DNA of 64,000 nucleotides from Paraphysomonas bandaiensis (GCA_965644295.1 CBFFRP010000200.1:124001-188000), one strand, 5' to 3'. Counted from the stretch's first letter, positions 1 through 16,544 are shown. Notes: generated by a model from the sequence alone, not told the origin. Program-made: numbers and translations.

Positions 1-112
1 TATGGACGTGTATCCATGAGGTACAGAAGGGACTAGTCAGGGGAACGCCCCTTGGGGTAGGGCACCGCAGGACTTCGTGGAGGAGGATTCTGTATCAGGG
101 AGGCTAGTGTTC

Positions 113-1440
113 CTAACCTAGATACAAAGGGTGAGGCGGTATATTGGGACCCCGGCGTGTCTTGGGGCGTGTTGGGCCTGGGGCAGAGGAGTAGCTGATG
201 GAGTTGGCATTGTGGCGTATCCGCTGAGGCGGGGGTAGTGGAAGAGGAAGACGACCCGTGGGGCGCGTTAGGTCTCCACCTTTTAGACGTAGTAAGCGTA
301 GAACCCGCGGTTTCCGCTGGGTATTGTTACATACATTTAATCGTGTGTTGCCACGTGTTTGACGGAACCCGCGGATTCCGCCGTGTGTTGCTTCCTGTGT
401 TGCCACGTTGTTGACGCGGTCTCCTTAGGTGCGACAACATGATGACAACTGCAATCCTGAAGCATTAGTTTGGCTGCAGCGAAAAGCGGTTGAAGAAGGG
501 TAACAACTGCTATTTCGAGGGCACGAAGAAGTCCACGCGAATTTAAGGTGCAGTTGTATTACGCTCCAAAAACGCTTTCCATTTGAGCGTAGGTGATAGT
601 TCCTGTCCAGAATCGTTCAACTTGCGGAAGTGAAGTTTCCAGGCTCTGCTGGAGAGTTTCTTGAAAATGGCTGTACTCCATGTAGGGGGTAGGGTCGAGT
701 CTCGTTGTTGGAGTTCCCGAATTCACTCCGTCTTGTGTACCTGAATAGCGGATTCTCGTATCTGAGAGATGGAGGCGTCGTGTGGGCAATCAAGACACAG
801 GTGTTTGAGAGAGAGTAAAGTGAAAGCCACAGTCGGATATCATCTGGCTTTGTTCAGGTCGAGTGCAAATTTTGTTTTAGCCCTATTCCTACCAATGCTG
901 AAGGGTTTGTCCCATGTCAGTATTGTATTGAGTATGCACTGTCGTAGTTTGTGCGGAAGTAAGGCACTGCTCTCTTTCCAGTATCCAGTTGCACGATGCA
1001 GATTATGAACACGTAGAGTTGATCGCGGAGTGCAGTACAAGTCTTCAAAGTCCATTATTGATCAAGATGGGATTGAATATCAGTGATTAAGGGGTGGGTA
1101 TAATAAACGTCCGGCGTGTTCCGGACAGACGCTAGTGCCATATTATTCCGGACCTAAGAATACGTTCCATGGCTCTGACAACATCAATTTCACAGAAAGT
1201 GTAATTGTTGCGGTCAGCCTCCAACCATTCACCACCTGCAGCCGCGTCTGCTATGTAAATTCCTTTGTTTTCATATGTCCATTGAGTTTCGTCAGTCCTC
1301 TCAGGGTGTGAGCGAACCCAATAAATGTTCCTCTCAGTGCACACCTTGGTTTTCGCGATGCTCTCGAGGAAGAACTCTTTAGCACGATGCCTTCAAGTGC
1401 GCGTCGTCGTGTGGAGAGGGCTTCCCTAGTTATCATGCAT
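113..1440 (-). mobile_element. LINE-A copy 1: decayed 3' part of a non-LTR retrotransposon
   Basis: Reading leftwards on the minus strand there are three successive pieces of a retrotransposon polyprotein in shifting frames. About 1132-1344 is an RNase H-like segment (WVRSHPER ... NKGIYIADAAAGGEW). About 690-1055 matches the Cys/His region seen in copy 2 (HLCLDC) and resembles the zf-RVT zinc-binding domain that follows RNase H in many LINEs. About 420-660 contains the conserved VERFWTG tract, followed by a proline-rich tail ending near 113. Several frameshifts separate the pieces, so the copy is dead. Copies 2 and 3 (near 5813-6790 and 53395-54125) share the same order. The reverse-transcriptase core is not visible in this window. 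Confidence 0.7.
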
Positions 1441-3259
1441 ACAGCCTTACAATCTGTATTTCAATAGAAATGTGGACGGGAGCAAGTGAGGATAGTATGA
1501 GAGCTATAACAACTGCTAGTAGTTCGTACGCATACGAATCAATACCAGGTATGTCTCTCATCACAGGAGTCATTATCACATCACTCCGGTGGAAGCAAAT
1601 ATTATGGACATAATAATATATATAGTAATAATGCGTTATATGTACTTCAATGTTTAGATCTCTTACTATAATCTACTAGTAGAGTAGTACGACTTATACT
1701 CTAGTATAAAACGTGGGGGGGAAATCCCACGTTTGCATAATATGTTTACATCGGAGTGATACCATCGCGTGTGGGGACCAACATACGTGTGAGGCGGCGT
1801 GGCCCAAGAAACTGCTACTTGTATGGGCCATCCGTGAAGATTGCATGACATGAATCTGGTAAGAAGTCTACAAGGTTAACATATATATCTGTGATTTCAG
1901 TTAAAATGTTCTCATCTAGGGGGTCAGGCGTAGCTGTTGTACCTACTTCCGCACCCTATTCGCGGAGGCTTATAGAGTGAAATGGTGGTGTGCAGGCAAT
2001 CGTGAGAAGGGTGAGGTGATTCAAATTAATCAAAATTATAATAGTTTTTATTTTGTATATAGCTATGTATGTAATTACAAATGCAACAATATTAGGTTCA
2101 ATAAGCTTCAAACCATTGCAGCACAGCTAAGGTGAGGTATTCCGCTAATTCGAGAACGGGGAACAGAAATATATGGAGAGTTGTTGAAATAATGGACAAC
2201 ATTCATTTTAGTGAATGTCTTATTATTAGCAATATGCGTTTAAGAGTGACGTGTATCATACATAAGATAAGGTATAAGGGGTGTAAACGAATTATTAATC
2301 TTAATATTGGTGTGCATCCTTGGTATATATATGTGCACTCCGATTAATATTAACACTTGCAATACTCATAACCCCTATATTATACTATTCCTTATTTTCT
2401 CTTATATGTGACATTTCAGGACATACTGGACGACGGTGCTGACAGAACGAACTACAGGCATAGAAACGAGTAAAGAGTTTAACCAAACGCATTCCATCTT
2501 TACATTCAGTGAGAAGTTATTTTCAACTTTTCAAGGAACAACAAACATTATTTATAACTAGTAATGAAAGTCTTATTATTACCAATACCCGTTTAAGAGT
2601 CAGAAACAATGTTGAATTGCGATTCAACTAACTAGTGCTTAAATCTGATACCCTAATGTTTTGCACTACGAAAGCTGCTTGTAGGTCACCGCAATTCATA
2701 AATGTCATTTACTAAATTTCTAAATTTATATCTTCACTACAACCTCTCCATATCATCAGATATTAGACAGTCGCGATCTTACACAGGTAATTTATTTCAG
2801 TTTCACTTCATATCATATCATTAATTCGTGTAATACTGCTTTATACAACTGTATTCTTCAAGTAACGGTAGCAATTCAAATACCTTAAAATGCAGCTTTA
2901 AATTGCTGGCCAATAACATTTATATATATTAAATAAATCTTAATACTTAAATTAATCTTCACAAAGGAATACATAACTGAATTGTCTCAGCCTACTAGTT
3001 AATCGGGAGCAAATAGTTTTCTAGCACATCAAGCCGTAGATATTATCGTATGTTCCACTATCGCAATGCTGAAACAACACTAATAGAGAAAGACATCACC
3101 AATTCAAAACCACAAATGACGATAGGGTATGTGAATTAACCATGAAAATAAAAAAATACTGCGCGACAACGATATCAACGGCAGAAATATTATACATATA
3201 TAATCATTTTTATAGTATGGTACTTCACATGAACTGTATCAACACTTAACCAAAAAGTT
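1441..3259. other. Intergenic, no gene seen
   Basis: AT-rich DNA between LINE-A copy 1 and the bestrophin gene. I see no convincing coding region. It contains two fragments of the dispersed repeat R1: only its end at 2209-2248, and a longer piece at 2563-2690. Confidence 0.6.
2563..2690 (+). repeat. R1 dispersed repeat, partial copy
   Basis: Begins with the family end (TCTTATTATTACCAATA, a variant of TCTTATTATTAGCAATAGGCG), continues with the AACTAGTGCTTAA tract shared with the copy at 19427, and ends in the remnant GCTGCTTGTAGGTCACC of the family stem-loop. A second isolated family end lies at 2209-2248. Confidence 0.65.
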
Positions 3260-4636
3260 CTATACCCTATCCTCATTAGACAAAATAATGTCGCCTGGTT
3301 GGTCGATTGGGAACTCGTCTCCATGTAATGATTCGTAAGCTTGATGTTCTGACGTCAACGAAGGGGGATGAGCACCGCCTCTATCCTGGTACGATAGGGT
3401 CCCTGCTTTGCCCTTCTTGTCGTCAACATGCTTCCTTTGTGGGTGTGGATACCAATTGGTGAGATCTGCCTCTTTGAACGACACATTTCCGGGAGAGTGG
3501 ATATCTGGTGTAGAAATTTCGTGCATCACAAGCATCAGTTTTTTATATCCACTCTCACACATTTGCATGTAACTGAATTATCGAGAAGTTCAAAATGAGT
3601 GTAATTATTATACATGTAATTCATTTACCAACCTATTCTTCGGGAAATCAGCAGCATTAGAGCCCAATGGGTTAGAGAGGAGACGGTATATTGTCAACAG
3701 CCCGATGAATACGAAGCACATAAGCACTAATGTCATATACCCCCAAAACACTTCCCTGGTCTGACCAAGCTTCAGTCCTAATCCAATCACACCTGCTGAC
3801 ACAAAAATGGCCTGTATAATAAACGCGTAAACTACTACCGCAACAACCTGTACGAATGCATACGGAAGCTGCGTTCGAATATAAACCAAAACCATTGACG
3901 AATTGCTCCGTATGTTCTCAACGTCATCAATGAGTGTTTTCATTGTAACCGCACCTTCTCCAAGCATATCACCAAGTAAACCGGAAAACGCGAGACGTTG
4001 TATTAAGATCTGAATCCATCCGTAAATGATATTCGGGTTCAGCCCCTTTATCTTGCTGAGATAGGCACACTCGTTGGCCGAAATAATTTTACGCTTTACT
4101 AAATCTGATAAATCCATTTGCTTACTTGCAGTCTTATACAAAAGAGCATGAGCCAAATTTAAATATCTATAGATTTGTTGTTGTGATCGTCTGGCATCGA
4201 ATTCAATTTTTGGGTCTATGTTAACAAGAGTACACGAAAATACCGCTGCCAAAGTTATTATCACACTGTTCCCTTTTCCAATGACACCTTGTAAATGCGT
4301 ACGAATACACCACCATCTCATTATTAGATGAGATATAAATATAACAGTAACGAAAGCAGCGACTGCGCCCATAGTCATATGTCTGTAGTCGTTCTGCGGC
4401 ACAGGAACACAGAAATCTGAGAATTCTCTATAAGAGCAGCTCGCATAGGCAAGAAATGTTGTCGAAAGAACTGCAGTGATGATAAATACACAGAATCTAA
4501 CGGTTATTATGGATCCTCTTATGGGTATGATCCATCCATAGTCTAAGACAGCATCCGTGTTATAGGAGAGAATAGACGGACCCTCGCTCTCATAAGAGAC
4601 CACACTATCCACTAGCAAGTTCATAGCGAAGGTCAT
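3260..4636 (-). CDS. Bestrophin-family anion channel
   Basis: Predicted chloride/bicarbonate channel of the bestrophin (RFP-TM) family, an integral membrane protein that works as a pentamer. There are two exons, 3633-4636 and 3260-3572, joined in phase 2 over a 60 bp intron, giving about 438 aa. Family landmarks in order are an RYLNLAHALL segment near residue 180, a region like the bestrophin pore-lining helix (near residues 245-285, LPYAFVQVVAVVVYAF), and the diagnostic NPLG..ADFP tract near residue 325. The splice is supported because the joined KNSYMQMCESGY...MHE lines up with the conserved helix that follows NPFG..DF in bestrophins. Several hydrophobic segments precede these. The C-terminal tail is short and polar. 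The donor is GTTGGT, slightly unusual. The start is the first ATG of the frame. The gene is divergent from the alkyltransferase gene at 5031. Confidence 0.85.
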
Positions 4637-5030
4637 ATGGAGTTATACATAATCCGGTGCATGGGCTCGATAACTAGACAACTATGCAGACATATATATG
4701 CATATTCCCACTGGATCGATCATGTTCTATGGTGTATTCCACGGCACACAGATCCACTATATACTGGAGATTTTCAGACTATAGATACTCGAAAAATAGG
4801 GATTTTGTGTTTTTCGAAGAAATATTCTGTATATATACACATCATTCATATACAGAACATACTGTACATCTAGATACACATATGAATACCACAGCAGCAG
4901 CAGCAGCAGCAGTGTAGAGTGTATAGGTATGTATACCTACACGCACAGCAGTGGATGGATGCATAGATATTCTGTATGTGTTGATAGATAGTGCATCGAG
5001 CAATTCAAACACGTGTATTGCTTTCAATTC
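4637..5030. promoter_or_regulatory. Divergent intergenic region between bestrophin and alkyltransferase genes
   Basis: The 394 bp between the two divergent start codons must hold both promoters. It contains ATACTGTACA near 4859, a motif type also found upstream of many other genes here, and an AGC trinucleotide run near 4892-4913. The exact start sites are not determined. Confidence 0.4.
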
Positions 5031-5465
5031 ATGGCTCCTTTACGTAAGAAAACTTCCATGGCGACTAAGTCTATAGCCAGTCGTTCAGTTCGAGTGACAG
5101 ATTTCCAGCGGTCTGTGTATGACATGTGCTGTAAGGTCCCTGCAGGTGACACACACATATACATATATATATATATATGACTGGTTGTAGGGCGAGTAAC
5201 AACGTATTCTCTTATAGCAGCAGCGCTCAAGAAGCCTGGTGCAAGTCGAGCTGTAGGCAACGCCCTCCGCAATAACCCCTTTGCCCCTGATGTCCCCTGT
5301 CACCGGGTCGTCGCATCAAACAGAACTCTTGGAGGGTTTCATGGAGCAAGAGAGGGACCTTTCATGAAAAAGAAAATTAATATGCTCAAGGAAGAGTCGG
5401 TTAAATTTGACTCCGACGGCAAAGTAAATGCCGAGTGCGTTGTGTCTCCGACCGGGCTTCAGTAG
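5031..5465 (+). CDS. Methylated-DNA--protein-cysteine methyltransferase (short form)
   Basis: Repairs O6-alkylguanine by moving the alkyl group to its own cysteine. Exons 5031-5145 and 5191-5465, with a 45 bp intron in phase 1, give 129 aa. After a short basic N-terminus the protein follows the catalytic domain closely: FQRSVYDMCCKVPAG, then RVTTYSLIAAALKKPGASRAVGNALRNNP (seen across the splice), the active-site motif PCHRV with its cysteine, and the LGGF loop. The N-terminal domain present in human MGMT and E. coli Ada/Ogt is absent, so this resembles the shortest alkyltransferases. Unlike many bacterial ATL proteins it keeps the reactive Cys. The start is the first ATG after the promoter region; a second in-frame ATG lies 9 codons in. 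Family assignment is firm. Confidence 0.9.
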
Positions 5466-5679
5466 TGTGCAATGAGTGATTTATACATGTTATGGAGGTA
5501 TAGTTTTCAGCTGCATATCTATCATGCCCGGAAGCTCTATGATACATTCAGTGCGGTTCTGCTCTTTTTAAACGTTGTTTTTCTGCTTTGGCTCACATTG
5601 TGTCTTTGTGCTTTTATTTTGAGTAAATTAGTAATTTTTGTCTATATTATGTTGGTGAAGCCTGTTATCTATATATTGT

Positions 5680-5812
5680 ATTGAAAGTCTTATTATTTAG
5701 CAATAGGCGTTAGAACTCTGCACCAATGTAGTGGCTAGTTGAATGCTAGACAGACTATTTAGACCTCTAGCCATAACTAATCAGCACAAACCTCTATTAT
5801 CCTACTATATAA
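5680..5812 (+). repeat. R1 dispersed repeat, partial copy
   Basis: Starts at the family end (ATTGAAAGTCTTATTATT) and matches the copy at 29191-29680 (its minus strand) over about 130 bp, up to the TCCTACTAT tract. It stops exactly where the tail of LINE-A copy 2 begins, so it may be inserted in, or read through from, that LINE. Confidence 0.65.
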
Positions 5813-6790
5813 CTAGGGGGTCCTTTGTGTAGAGTAGTATATCGGCGACTGCGATCCTGCAGCATGAGTTTTGCTGCAGCAAAAAGCGGGAGAAGCTGAC
5901 TGATGACCGCTATCTCAAGTTTGCGCAGTCTTTGGGGTGTAAGGGACTCATGGATGTGATCTCCAAAAACCATCTCGAGTTGAGCTGTGGTGATAATACC
6001 TGTCCAGTATCTCTCCACCTGCGGAATGGAGGGGCTCCAGGCTCTACTGGAGAGCCTCTGTAGCGCACTGGAGGTCCAGTGGGTAGATCATGATCTCTCA
6101 GTATATCATGAAGCGCGTTTTTGTGTCTTTGAAAAACGCCGTCTCCCGTATCTGGGTGATGGTGTCATGTGTGCAGTCTAGACACATGTGTTCAAGTGAG
6201 TCTAGTCAAAAGCCACAGTCAGAACATGCAGCTTTGGCCAGGTATAGAACTTGTTTGGTCTTCTCCCGGTTCCTCCCTATGCTAAAAGATTTGTCCCATG
6301 TCAATGCTGCATTGAGCACTCTCCGGCGTAGGTGGGAACTGTCTTTATCCTTGGATGGACTACCCTCTGCTTGTGCCAGTTTGTGCGGGAGTAGTGCCCC
6401 ACTATCTGACCAGTATCCTAGGGCCCGGTCGGGATAGTGATCTTAGCGTTGATCTCGAAGTGCAGTGTAGGTATTCAGCGTCCGTTGGCTGCGGAGGGTT
6501 TGGTAGTCAGTGAGTAGGGGACTCGTGTGATGCGGGCTTTGCTCCCCTGGTAGCTCCCCAGTGCCACAGACCCGCCGTCAGTATTCGTTCAATGGCTTTT
6601 GGTCAACTTCGATTTCACAGACAGTGTAATTTTGTCGGCCCAGCAGTCGGTCAACTTCAAGCCAGTCCTCCCCTGCTACGGCGTCTGCAATAATGTAGAT
6701 GCCTTTGTCTTCATATATCCATTCAGATTCATCCGTGGTTTGTCGTTTGGGGTGTGATCGGACCCAGTCTGCATGATAATCTGCGAACGA
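5813..6790 (-). mobile_element. LINE-A copy 2: decayed 3' part of a non-LTR retrotransposon
   Basis: Same order as copy 1, read on the minus strand. An RNase H-like segment near 6600-6780 reads WVRSHPKRQ ... KGIYI, ADAVAGEDW. A Cys-rich zinc-finger-like segment near 6170-6480 reads ACSDCG ... SLEHMCLDCTHD, interrupted by stops. The open stretch 5797-6018 encodes MERYWTGIITTAQLEMVFG and an Ala/Leu-rich helix. The zf-RVT assignment rests on the C..C...H.C..C spacing and its position after RNase H. Stops and frameshifts make it a relic. Confidence 0.7.
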
Positions 6791-7454
6791 CCTACTGATA
6801 ATGGCAAGACATCAAATCAGAGTATTATCTCATGTCGAACAGAATTAAAACTCGAGACTAGCATACAATAACCATATTGAGGTGTATGAAACAGGTTGCA
6901 ACAGTAAGATACGGTACGTAAGGAAAACAGATAAACCAAGTCAGGTTTTTATAATTTGTAGCTAGAGAAATTAGTCAATATTAGAACCTTCGTTAAAAAT
7001 GACTTTTATGTTAGAGTTGTATTACAAAATAATGTAACCAACCCCCTCTATTGCTGTGGAGTGTTACGTGTAACCTCACCTTGATGACATACACTGGGTT
7101 TGAATTACTTGATGTTGTTTGAGAGAGTGTTGCTTGCATATCAGTGCGCCGATCGAAGATGTTTGTAACTATTGTTGACATGTTAGATCTACACTGGCTG
7201 CTGATCTCACAGTTCGTATCCTCCTTCGAAAAATATGGCGCTCTAAATCTTGTAAACACTAAATACGGGGTAATGGAACAGTCTCAAGCAACTGTAATTC
7301 AATGCTACGATATTTCATCTTATAATTAATAATGCTACTTGTATTAAATAATCAGATGCCTCATCAATTGTATGCAAACGAAAATCATACTTAGCTATGG
7401 CACGTGCAACCACTACAAACCAAAAAAAATGTAATGGCATCGTGTTAAACTAAT
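6791..7454. other. Intergenic, 3' flank of CDC48
   Basis: AT-rich spacer between LINE-A copy 2 and the end of CDC48. I see no gene. The small open frames around 7011-7329 have no recognisable features. Confidence 0.5.
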
Positions 7455-11248
<3,794 letters not shown>

Positions 11249-12863
11249 TTAATCTTCATCTTCTTCATCCTCTTCAGTTTCGGAAAACTTTGGCATGGAC
11301 CGCTTCGGTGCAGGCGTCTTTTGAGGAACAGCATCACCAGGCATTTCATGTGCTTCGTTGGCACCTTTACCGCGTCCCTGAATCTGGGCATACAGATTAG
11401 AGCTAGCAAGAATGGGACCTGCAATGGCCAAGAAGATCATCATGATGTCTTCGTCATCGCTAGTAAACACTCCACCACCGTTGACCTTGTTGATAAGCTG
11501 AATCACGCCAATAACTTCATCCCCAGATTTAATCGGCATGCACAGAATAGCCTTCGTGCGGTACCCAGATTTCTTGTCGATAGCCTGGTTAAACTGCGGG
11601 TGCTCATAAGCATCAGGAATATTAGCAACAGTGCCAGTAGTTGCAACGTTCCCCGCAATTCCTGATTCCATTGGAATACGTATATTAACCTAAACCAAGC
11701 CATAGATGGGTTAATACGTGTTAGATCTCGTGTCAATATCTCACCTCTCCCTGCATGGCGAATAGTCCTTTGTGAACGTTATCCACCAGAAATAAGGTGC
11801 ATCTATCAGCATCTACAACCCTGGTTGTCCGCTGGGTAATAGTGAATATGAGAGAGTTCACACCCATCTCGCCCTGCATCGCCCGAATAATGTCCAGAAG
11901 AGAGCGGAACTTGTCGCGCGAGTCCTCGGAATTCCGGAAGAGATTTGCGTTCTGTAAAGCAATCCCTGCCTGAGTGGCGAGCATGTTCATTACGTCATCA
12001 TCGACTTGTCCAAAAATGCCATCCTTTTTGTTAATAGCCTGCAGCACACCAACGATCCTTCCATCTGCACTGCGAATAGCCATGCACAAAATTGTGGTAG
12101 TGCGATATCCAGTAGCCTTGTCTGCACTGCAAAAACACCGTTCATTAGGTAGCACAACGCAAAGAGGCAATCTTACGTGTCACTAAATCGTGGGTCCGAG
12201 TAGGCATCGACAATATTTATTGTTTCTCCTGTTGCTGCGACTGTCCCAGCAATACCCTGTATATCTTATTTAAGACGAATATCCAAAGCTCGAATCACAA
12301 TTCGTACCTGGCCAACTGGAACGCGGATATTCTTGGCACCTTCAGCAACACATAGAACCAGCTCTTGAGCTGCAGCATCAAGGGTAAAAATTGTCGCACG
12401 ATCGCAGTTAAGAATACGGCATGTCTCGGTAACAATGTTATTTGTAGCCTGTAAATAGTTACAAGGGCATACGTAGAGATTAATAGCGAACCTGTAGGGG
12501 ATCCAAATTTGCAATGGTCCGAGACGCGTCAAGTAACTTTTCCATCGCATCTACCTTACGACGCATTTCTTCGAGTTGTTCAGGAAGAGTCTTTTGAGCA
12601 GTTTCGACAGTTTTTCCGTGAATGACACCATGCTCATCTACGAGAGATGTTGCTTCCGTGTAGCACGTTCTTAGCCAGTCCGTTACTTGTTCAGGACGAA
12701 ATTCACCACCGCCACGCTCGGATAACTTTGCCCCTAGAATATCTCTACAATACTGTAGAGGATCGACTGGGCGATTCAGAATAACTTCAGCAGTTAACCA
12801 TTCCACCAAAGATTTCCAGTTGACTCTGTTCAAATACTCTGTTGCCTTCTCGTTCGTTGCCAT
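11249..12863 (-). CDS. RIIa-type docking domain + tandem GAF protein (no phosphodiesterase domain)
   Basis: Predicted cyclic-nucleotide-sensing or scaffold protein of about 471 aa. Exons are 12492-12863, 12308-12448, 12177-12256, 11745-12126 and 11249-11689, with introns of 43-55 bp. Residues ~10-50 (LVEWLTAEVILNRPVDPLQY) follow the PKA RIIa/DPY-30 dimerisation-docking pattern. A short coiled coil follows (~85-115). GAF-A spans ~115-265 and GAF-B ~275-435. Each GAF has the NKXnFX3D(D/E) signature of nucleotide-binding PDE/cyclase GAFs: NKKDGIFGQVDD and NKVNGGGVFTSDDE. The tail is acidic (EDEEDED). PDE2/5/6 have similar GAF pairs followed by a catalytic domain. Here a stop follows directly, so no catalysis is expected. 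Ligand identity is not known, and the flagellar or AKAP link suggested by the docking domain is inference. Confidence 0.85.
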
Positions 12864-13464
12864 AACTATCTCCTGTACTACACTCCAATATCAGTCCCAA
12901 ACTTACTGCAGCAGATACTTAATGTGTCAACAAGACAGATATAATATTTCGACTATGTGTCTATTGGTCGCTCAGCTCTGTATAGAGTGAAGATGCGAGC
13001 GTTGCTATGGGGTGCTATCGGGTGCTGTTATACAAATTGTTGCACAACTTGCTCCCAACATTATGATACGCATGAATACATTGGAATACACTTGTATACA
13101 CTATATGGATTGGTGTGCTTTTTCTCGCATGTACATCCCATTTGAAAGACTGAAAAATGTCGGTTTTTTCCGAGACTGCGTTTGAATCCTTCTTTTTGTG
13201 GCAATCCAGAATGGTCGAATATTCTGAGATGTGTACTACAGTTGTGTATGTTACTGTAGTTCACTGTATGGGAACAAATATTTCGAGGTTCCTAGCACTG
13301 GACCAGACCATACAAGTATGCACGTACTGCTGTACATGTATATGGTATATACAGGACACCTGCGTGCTTGGAGTTTACAACTACTCGCTCACTCGTCAGA
13401 CCGTACCACAGTGTTACAATTTATAGGGCTCATATAGTCAAAGGAGTATTAATTTTTTGCCAAG
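12864..13464. promoter_or_regulatory. Divergent intergenic region between the GAF protein and Rab genes
   Basis: 600 bp between two divergent start codons. It contains GTACTGCTGTACATGTATATGG near 13325-13345 (ACTGC/GTAC-type motif recurring upstream of genes here). No separate gene is supported. Confidence 0.35.
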
Positions 13465-14331
<867 letters not shown>

Positions 14332-16162
14332 TTTCTCTGACCAAAGGTCATGTCGTTCAATCGAACGGAATTTGCAGTCGCTAAATTACTTATTTGATAC
14401 GTTTTCAGTCGTCCATGTTCTGTGATAGTATCATTCGTTTTCTATGGCGTGGACAACGCATATGTATTGATTTTCACATCAGTAACAATATAATCACAAT
14501 GAGTTTACACCATGCTTATTGCTGTCACATGCCCTGATTAATGTGCAGTACTATGCCATATGTAGTGGATATAACAGTTCCAAGCCTGATTATTCATGCG
14601 AAAAAGAGCTTGTGAATGCGGTAGTTGAGTAGGATCAGTATACATATAGATGTATTTATTTTTATTACCGTACCAGTTACTTAAAGCACGCCATCAATGA
14701 AACATTTTAGACATTAGACATAGTATGATTTAGATTCTCACTATTAGTATGTAGTTTTGTAAAATATATTCCTACTTGCAAAGCTATAAGCTACGAAGTA
14801 ATGTGATATAAACATATAAACATCGATGATGGACTGAATTAGATTCAGCTGATGGATGTATTATATATAATAATACATGCAGGGCCTTGAAACCGTTAAT
14901 GGGTTGCTATTGGCTCGAAGGAAATCCAACGATTCTAGACGATATGGATATATATTTCGACGCTCAAGTGTAATATTTAACTTTATACGGTCATCTTATA
15001 ATTTATGCATGCATAGTATTCAAAATGTATGTAACTAGTGTACATTGTAGCCGCAGAGCTGAAGTAGAAGTAATGTTGACGAAATACATTGTACTTGCCG
15101 TTACTACACAAAATACTTTAACGATGTAACAAGTAATTTTTAGTAAGTAATAAGTAATCATATCAGTCTATTATGTGTATAATACTATGTAAGAGTAGTT
15201 TTAAGTTTTAAGCATTATAGAAAAATAAATCACCAGTACTTTTACAAATAAGTACACAATTCTTATTCTCATGCAAGGAGACGTTTTTTGACAAAGTGGA
15301 CCAGCCCTCCACTTGTCGGACTGTATTTGGTCCCACTCGAAATAAAAAAATTGTACTCATTTTGACTACAATTTCAAAGCTCTACACTCATGTTCCATAC
15401 GAAAAAACACAATACAAAAAAAGTGGGACCAGACTGGTCCGCTTTGTCGAAAAAAGTCTCAAGGCATACTTCACATGCACTTGATACTGAAATAGTAAAG
15501 ATAACGAAATTCTCATTTGACAACGAGGCGAAAATGTGATGTACTGCATGTATACAATACCTCCATTTCTTAATGGATAGGAAGAGTATGCTACCAAATT
15601 TGAATAAGAATTTCTCTTCCTGACTCGGTGAAATCCATAAACACATAATCAGTGCAGTCATTGTGGAGCTCAAAACCATAATTATGACTAGGATTTCATC
15701 CAGTTAGATAGATTATTACACCAATTACGGTGCGACTAGGTAATTCCACCATTTTGACTAGGTCGAATAATAGATTCCGTTTGCGTTCACTGGTCAATTC
15801 TGGAACGGTACTCTTTCGTATACAACAAATGATATGTGTTGCAAATGAATACATAATTCCCGCAATTCTGTTTCAGGTCACTCGAAAAACACTTACCCAG
15901 AGCAATAGTCACCGATGATAAACTCTGTCCTTTCATAATACATAAATATTTAATTTGATAGGGACCTATGATTCCATCTAGTCAAAACGATGGAATTATA
16001 ATTCTCATGTTCACCAATGTCCTCTTAACTCAATGAACCAATAATATAAAAACGTAGATATCTTCTCCTCTATATCCATCCTACCCAACAATATTACCAA
16101 GCGATGTGAATTTATCAAGTACACAACGGTTGCAGTAAATCAAATTCAACATATTTATGTGA
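14332..16162. other. Intergenic, holds one palindromic MITE
   Basis: AT-rich 1.8 kb downstream of the Rab gene. Apart from the hairpin element at 15285-15456 and several copies of TTTTGACTAG/CTAGTCAAAA between 15690 and 15990, nothing is recognised. No coding region is supported. Confidence 0.5.
15285..15456. mobile_element. Small MITE-like hairpin element
   Basis: About 170 bp bounded by imperfect inverted repeats: left TTTTTGACAAAGTGGACCAG, right CTGGTCCGCTTTGTCGAAAA. A second nested inverted pair lies inside (GGTCCCACT and AGTGGGACC). No coding capacity. This is typical of non-autonomous DNA transposons, and no target duplication is obvious. Confidence 0.6.
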
Positions 16163-16226
16163 TAGATATCCATTCCAAGAGATATGTCGGTGCGCATCTG
16201 CGTATAGCCGATAGTACACCACTCAT
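16163..16226 (-). pseudogene. 5' fragment of the 22956 gene
   Basis: Antisense copy of the first ~21 codons (MSGVLSAIRRCAPTY...) of the gene starting at 22956, with one F-to-L change. It is cut off at the end of the inverted repeat, so it is a duplicated, truncated 5' end. Confidence 0.8.
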
Positions 16227-16454
16227 CGGCTGAAGCCACCTTTCAATCCAATGATCCGATCACGGTAAAAACTCAGCAGCAGCTAGCTGAGCGATCTCTC
16301 GTAGGGTTCCACACGATAGATACCAGCTTAAAATAACAGCCAACTACAGGCTGTATTCCCAGTATACTGCTGTATAGGAGGAGTACTGTATTCTGAGTGT
16401 ATATGAATATGATGAGAGACGAAAAAAAAGGAAGTGGCCCGTCACCTAATGGTC

Positions 16455-16544
16455 TCCTGCCTGCCGGATTCGAACCAGCGACCATTGGATATCCTAAGTT
16501 ACAACCTCTACAGTCCAATGCTCTACCAACTGAGCTAAGGCAGG
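16455..16544 (-). tRNA. tRNA-Tyr (GTA), intron-containing, copy 1
   Basis: Full cloverleaf on the minus strand. The acceptor stem is CCTGCCT/AGGCAGG with discriminator A. The D arm contains GCTCAGTTGGTAGAGC. The anticodon stem is TTGGA/TCCAA with loop CTGTAGA (anticodon GTA). A ~17 nt intron sits directly 3' of the anticodon loop. The T arm is GCTGG-TTCGAAT-CCGGC. It is identical in structure to the copy at 22638-22727. Tyr tRNA genes of most eukaryotes also carry an intron here. Confidence 0.95.

Noticed and set aside
4842-5027. Poly-Ala/Ala-Tyr frames over the AGC run
   Set aside because: Produced by the trinucleotide repeat in the promoter region; no other support.
5469-5684. A 70-residue hydrophobic frame right after the alkyltransferase
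   Set aside because: It starts a few bases past the stop, is AT-driven, and runs into repeat R1; more likely 3' untranslated DNA.
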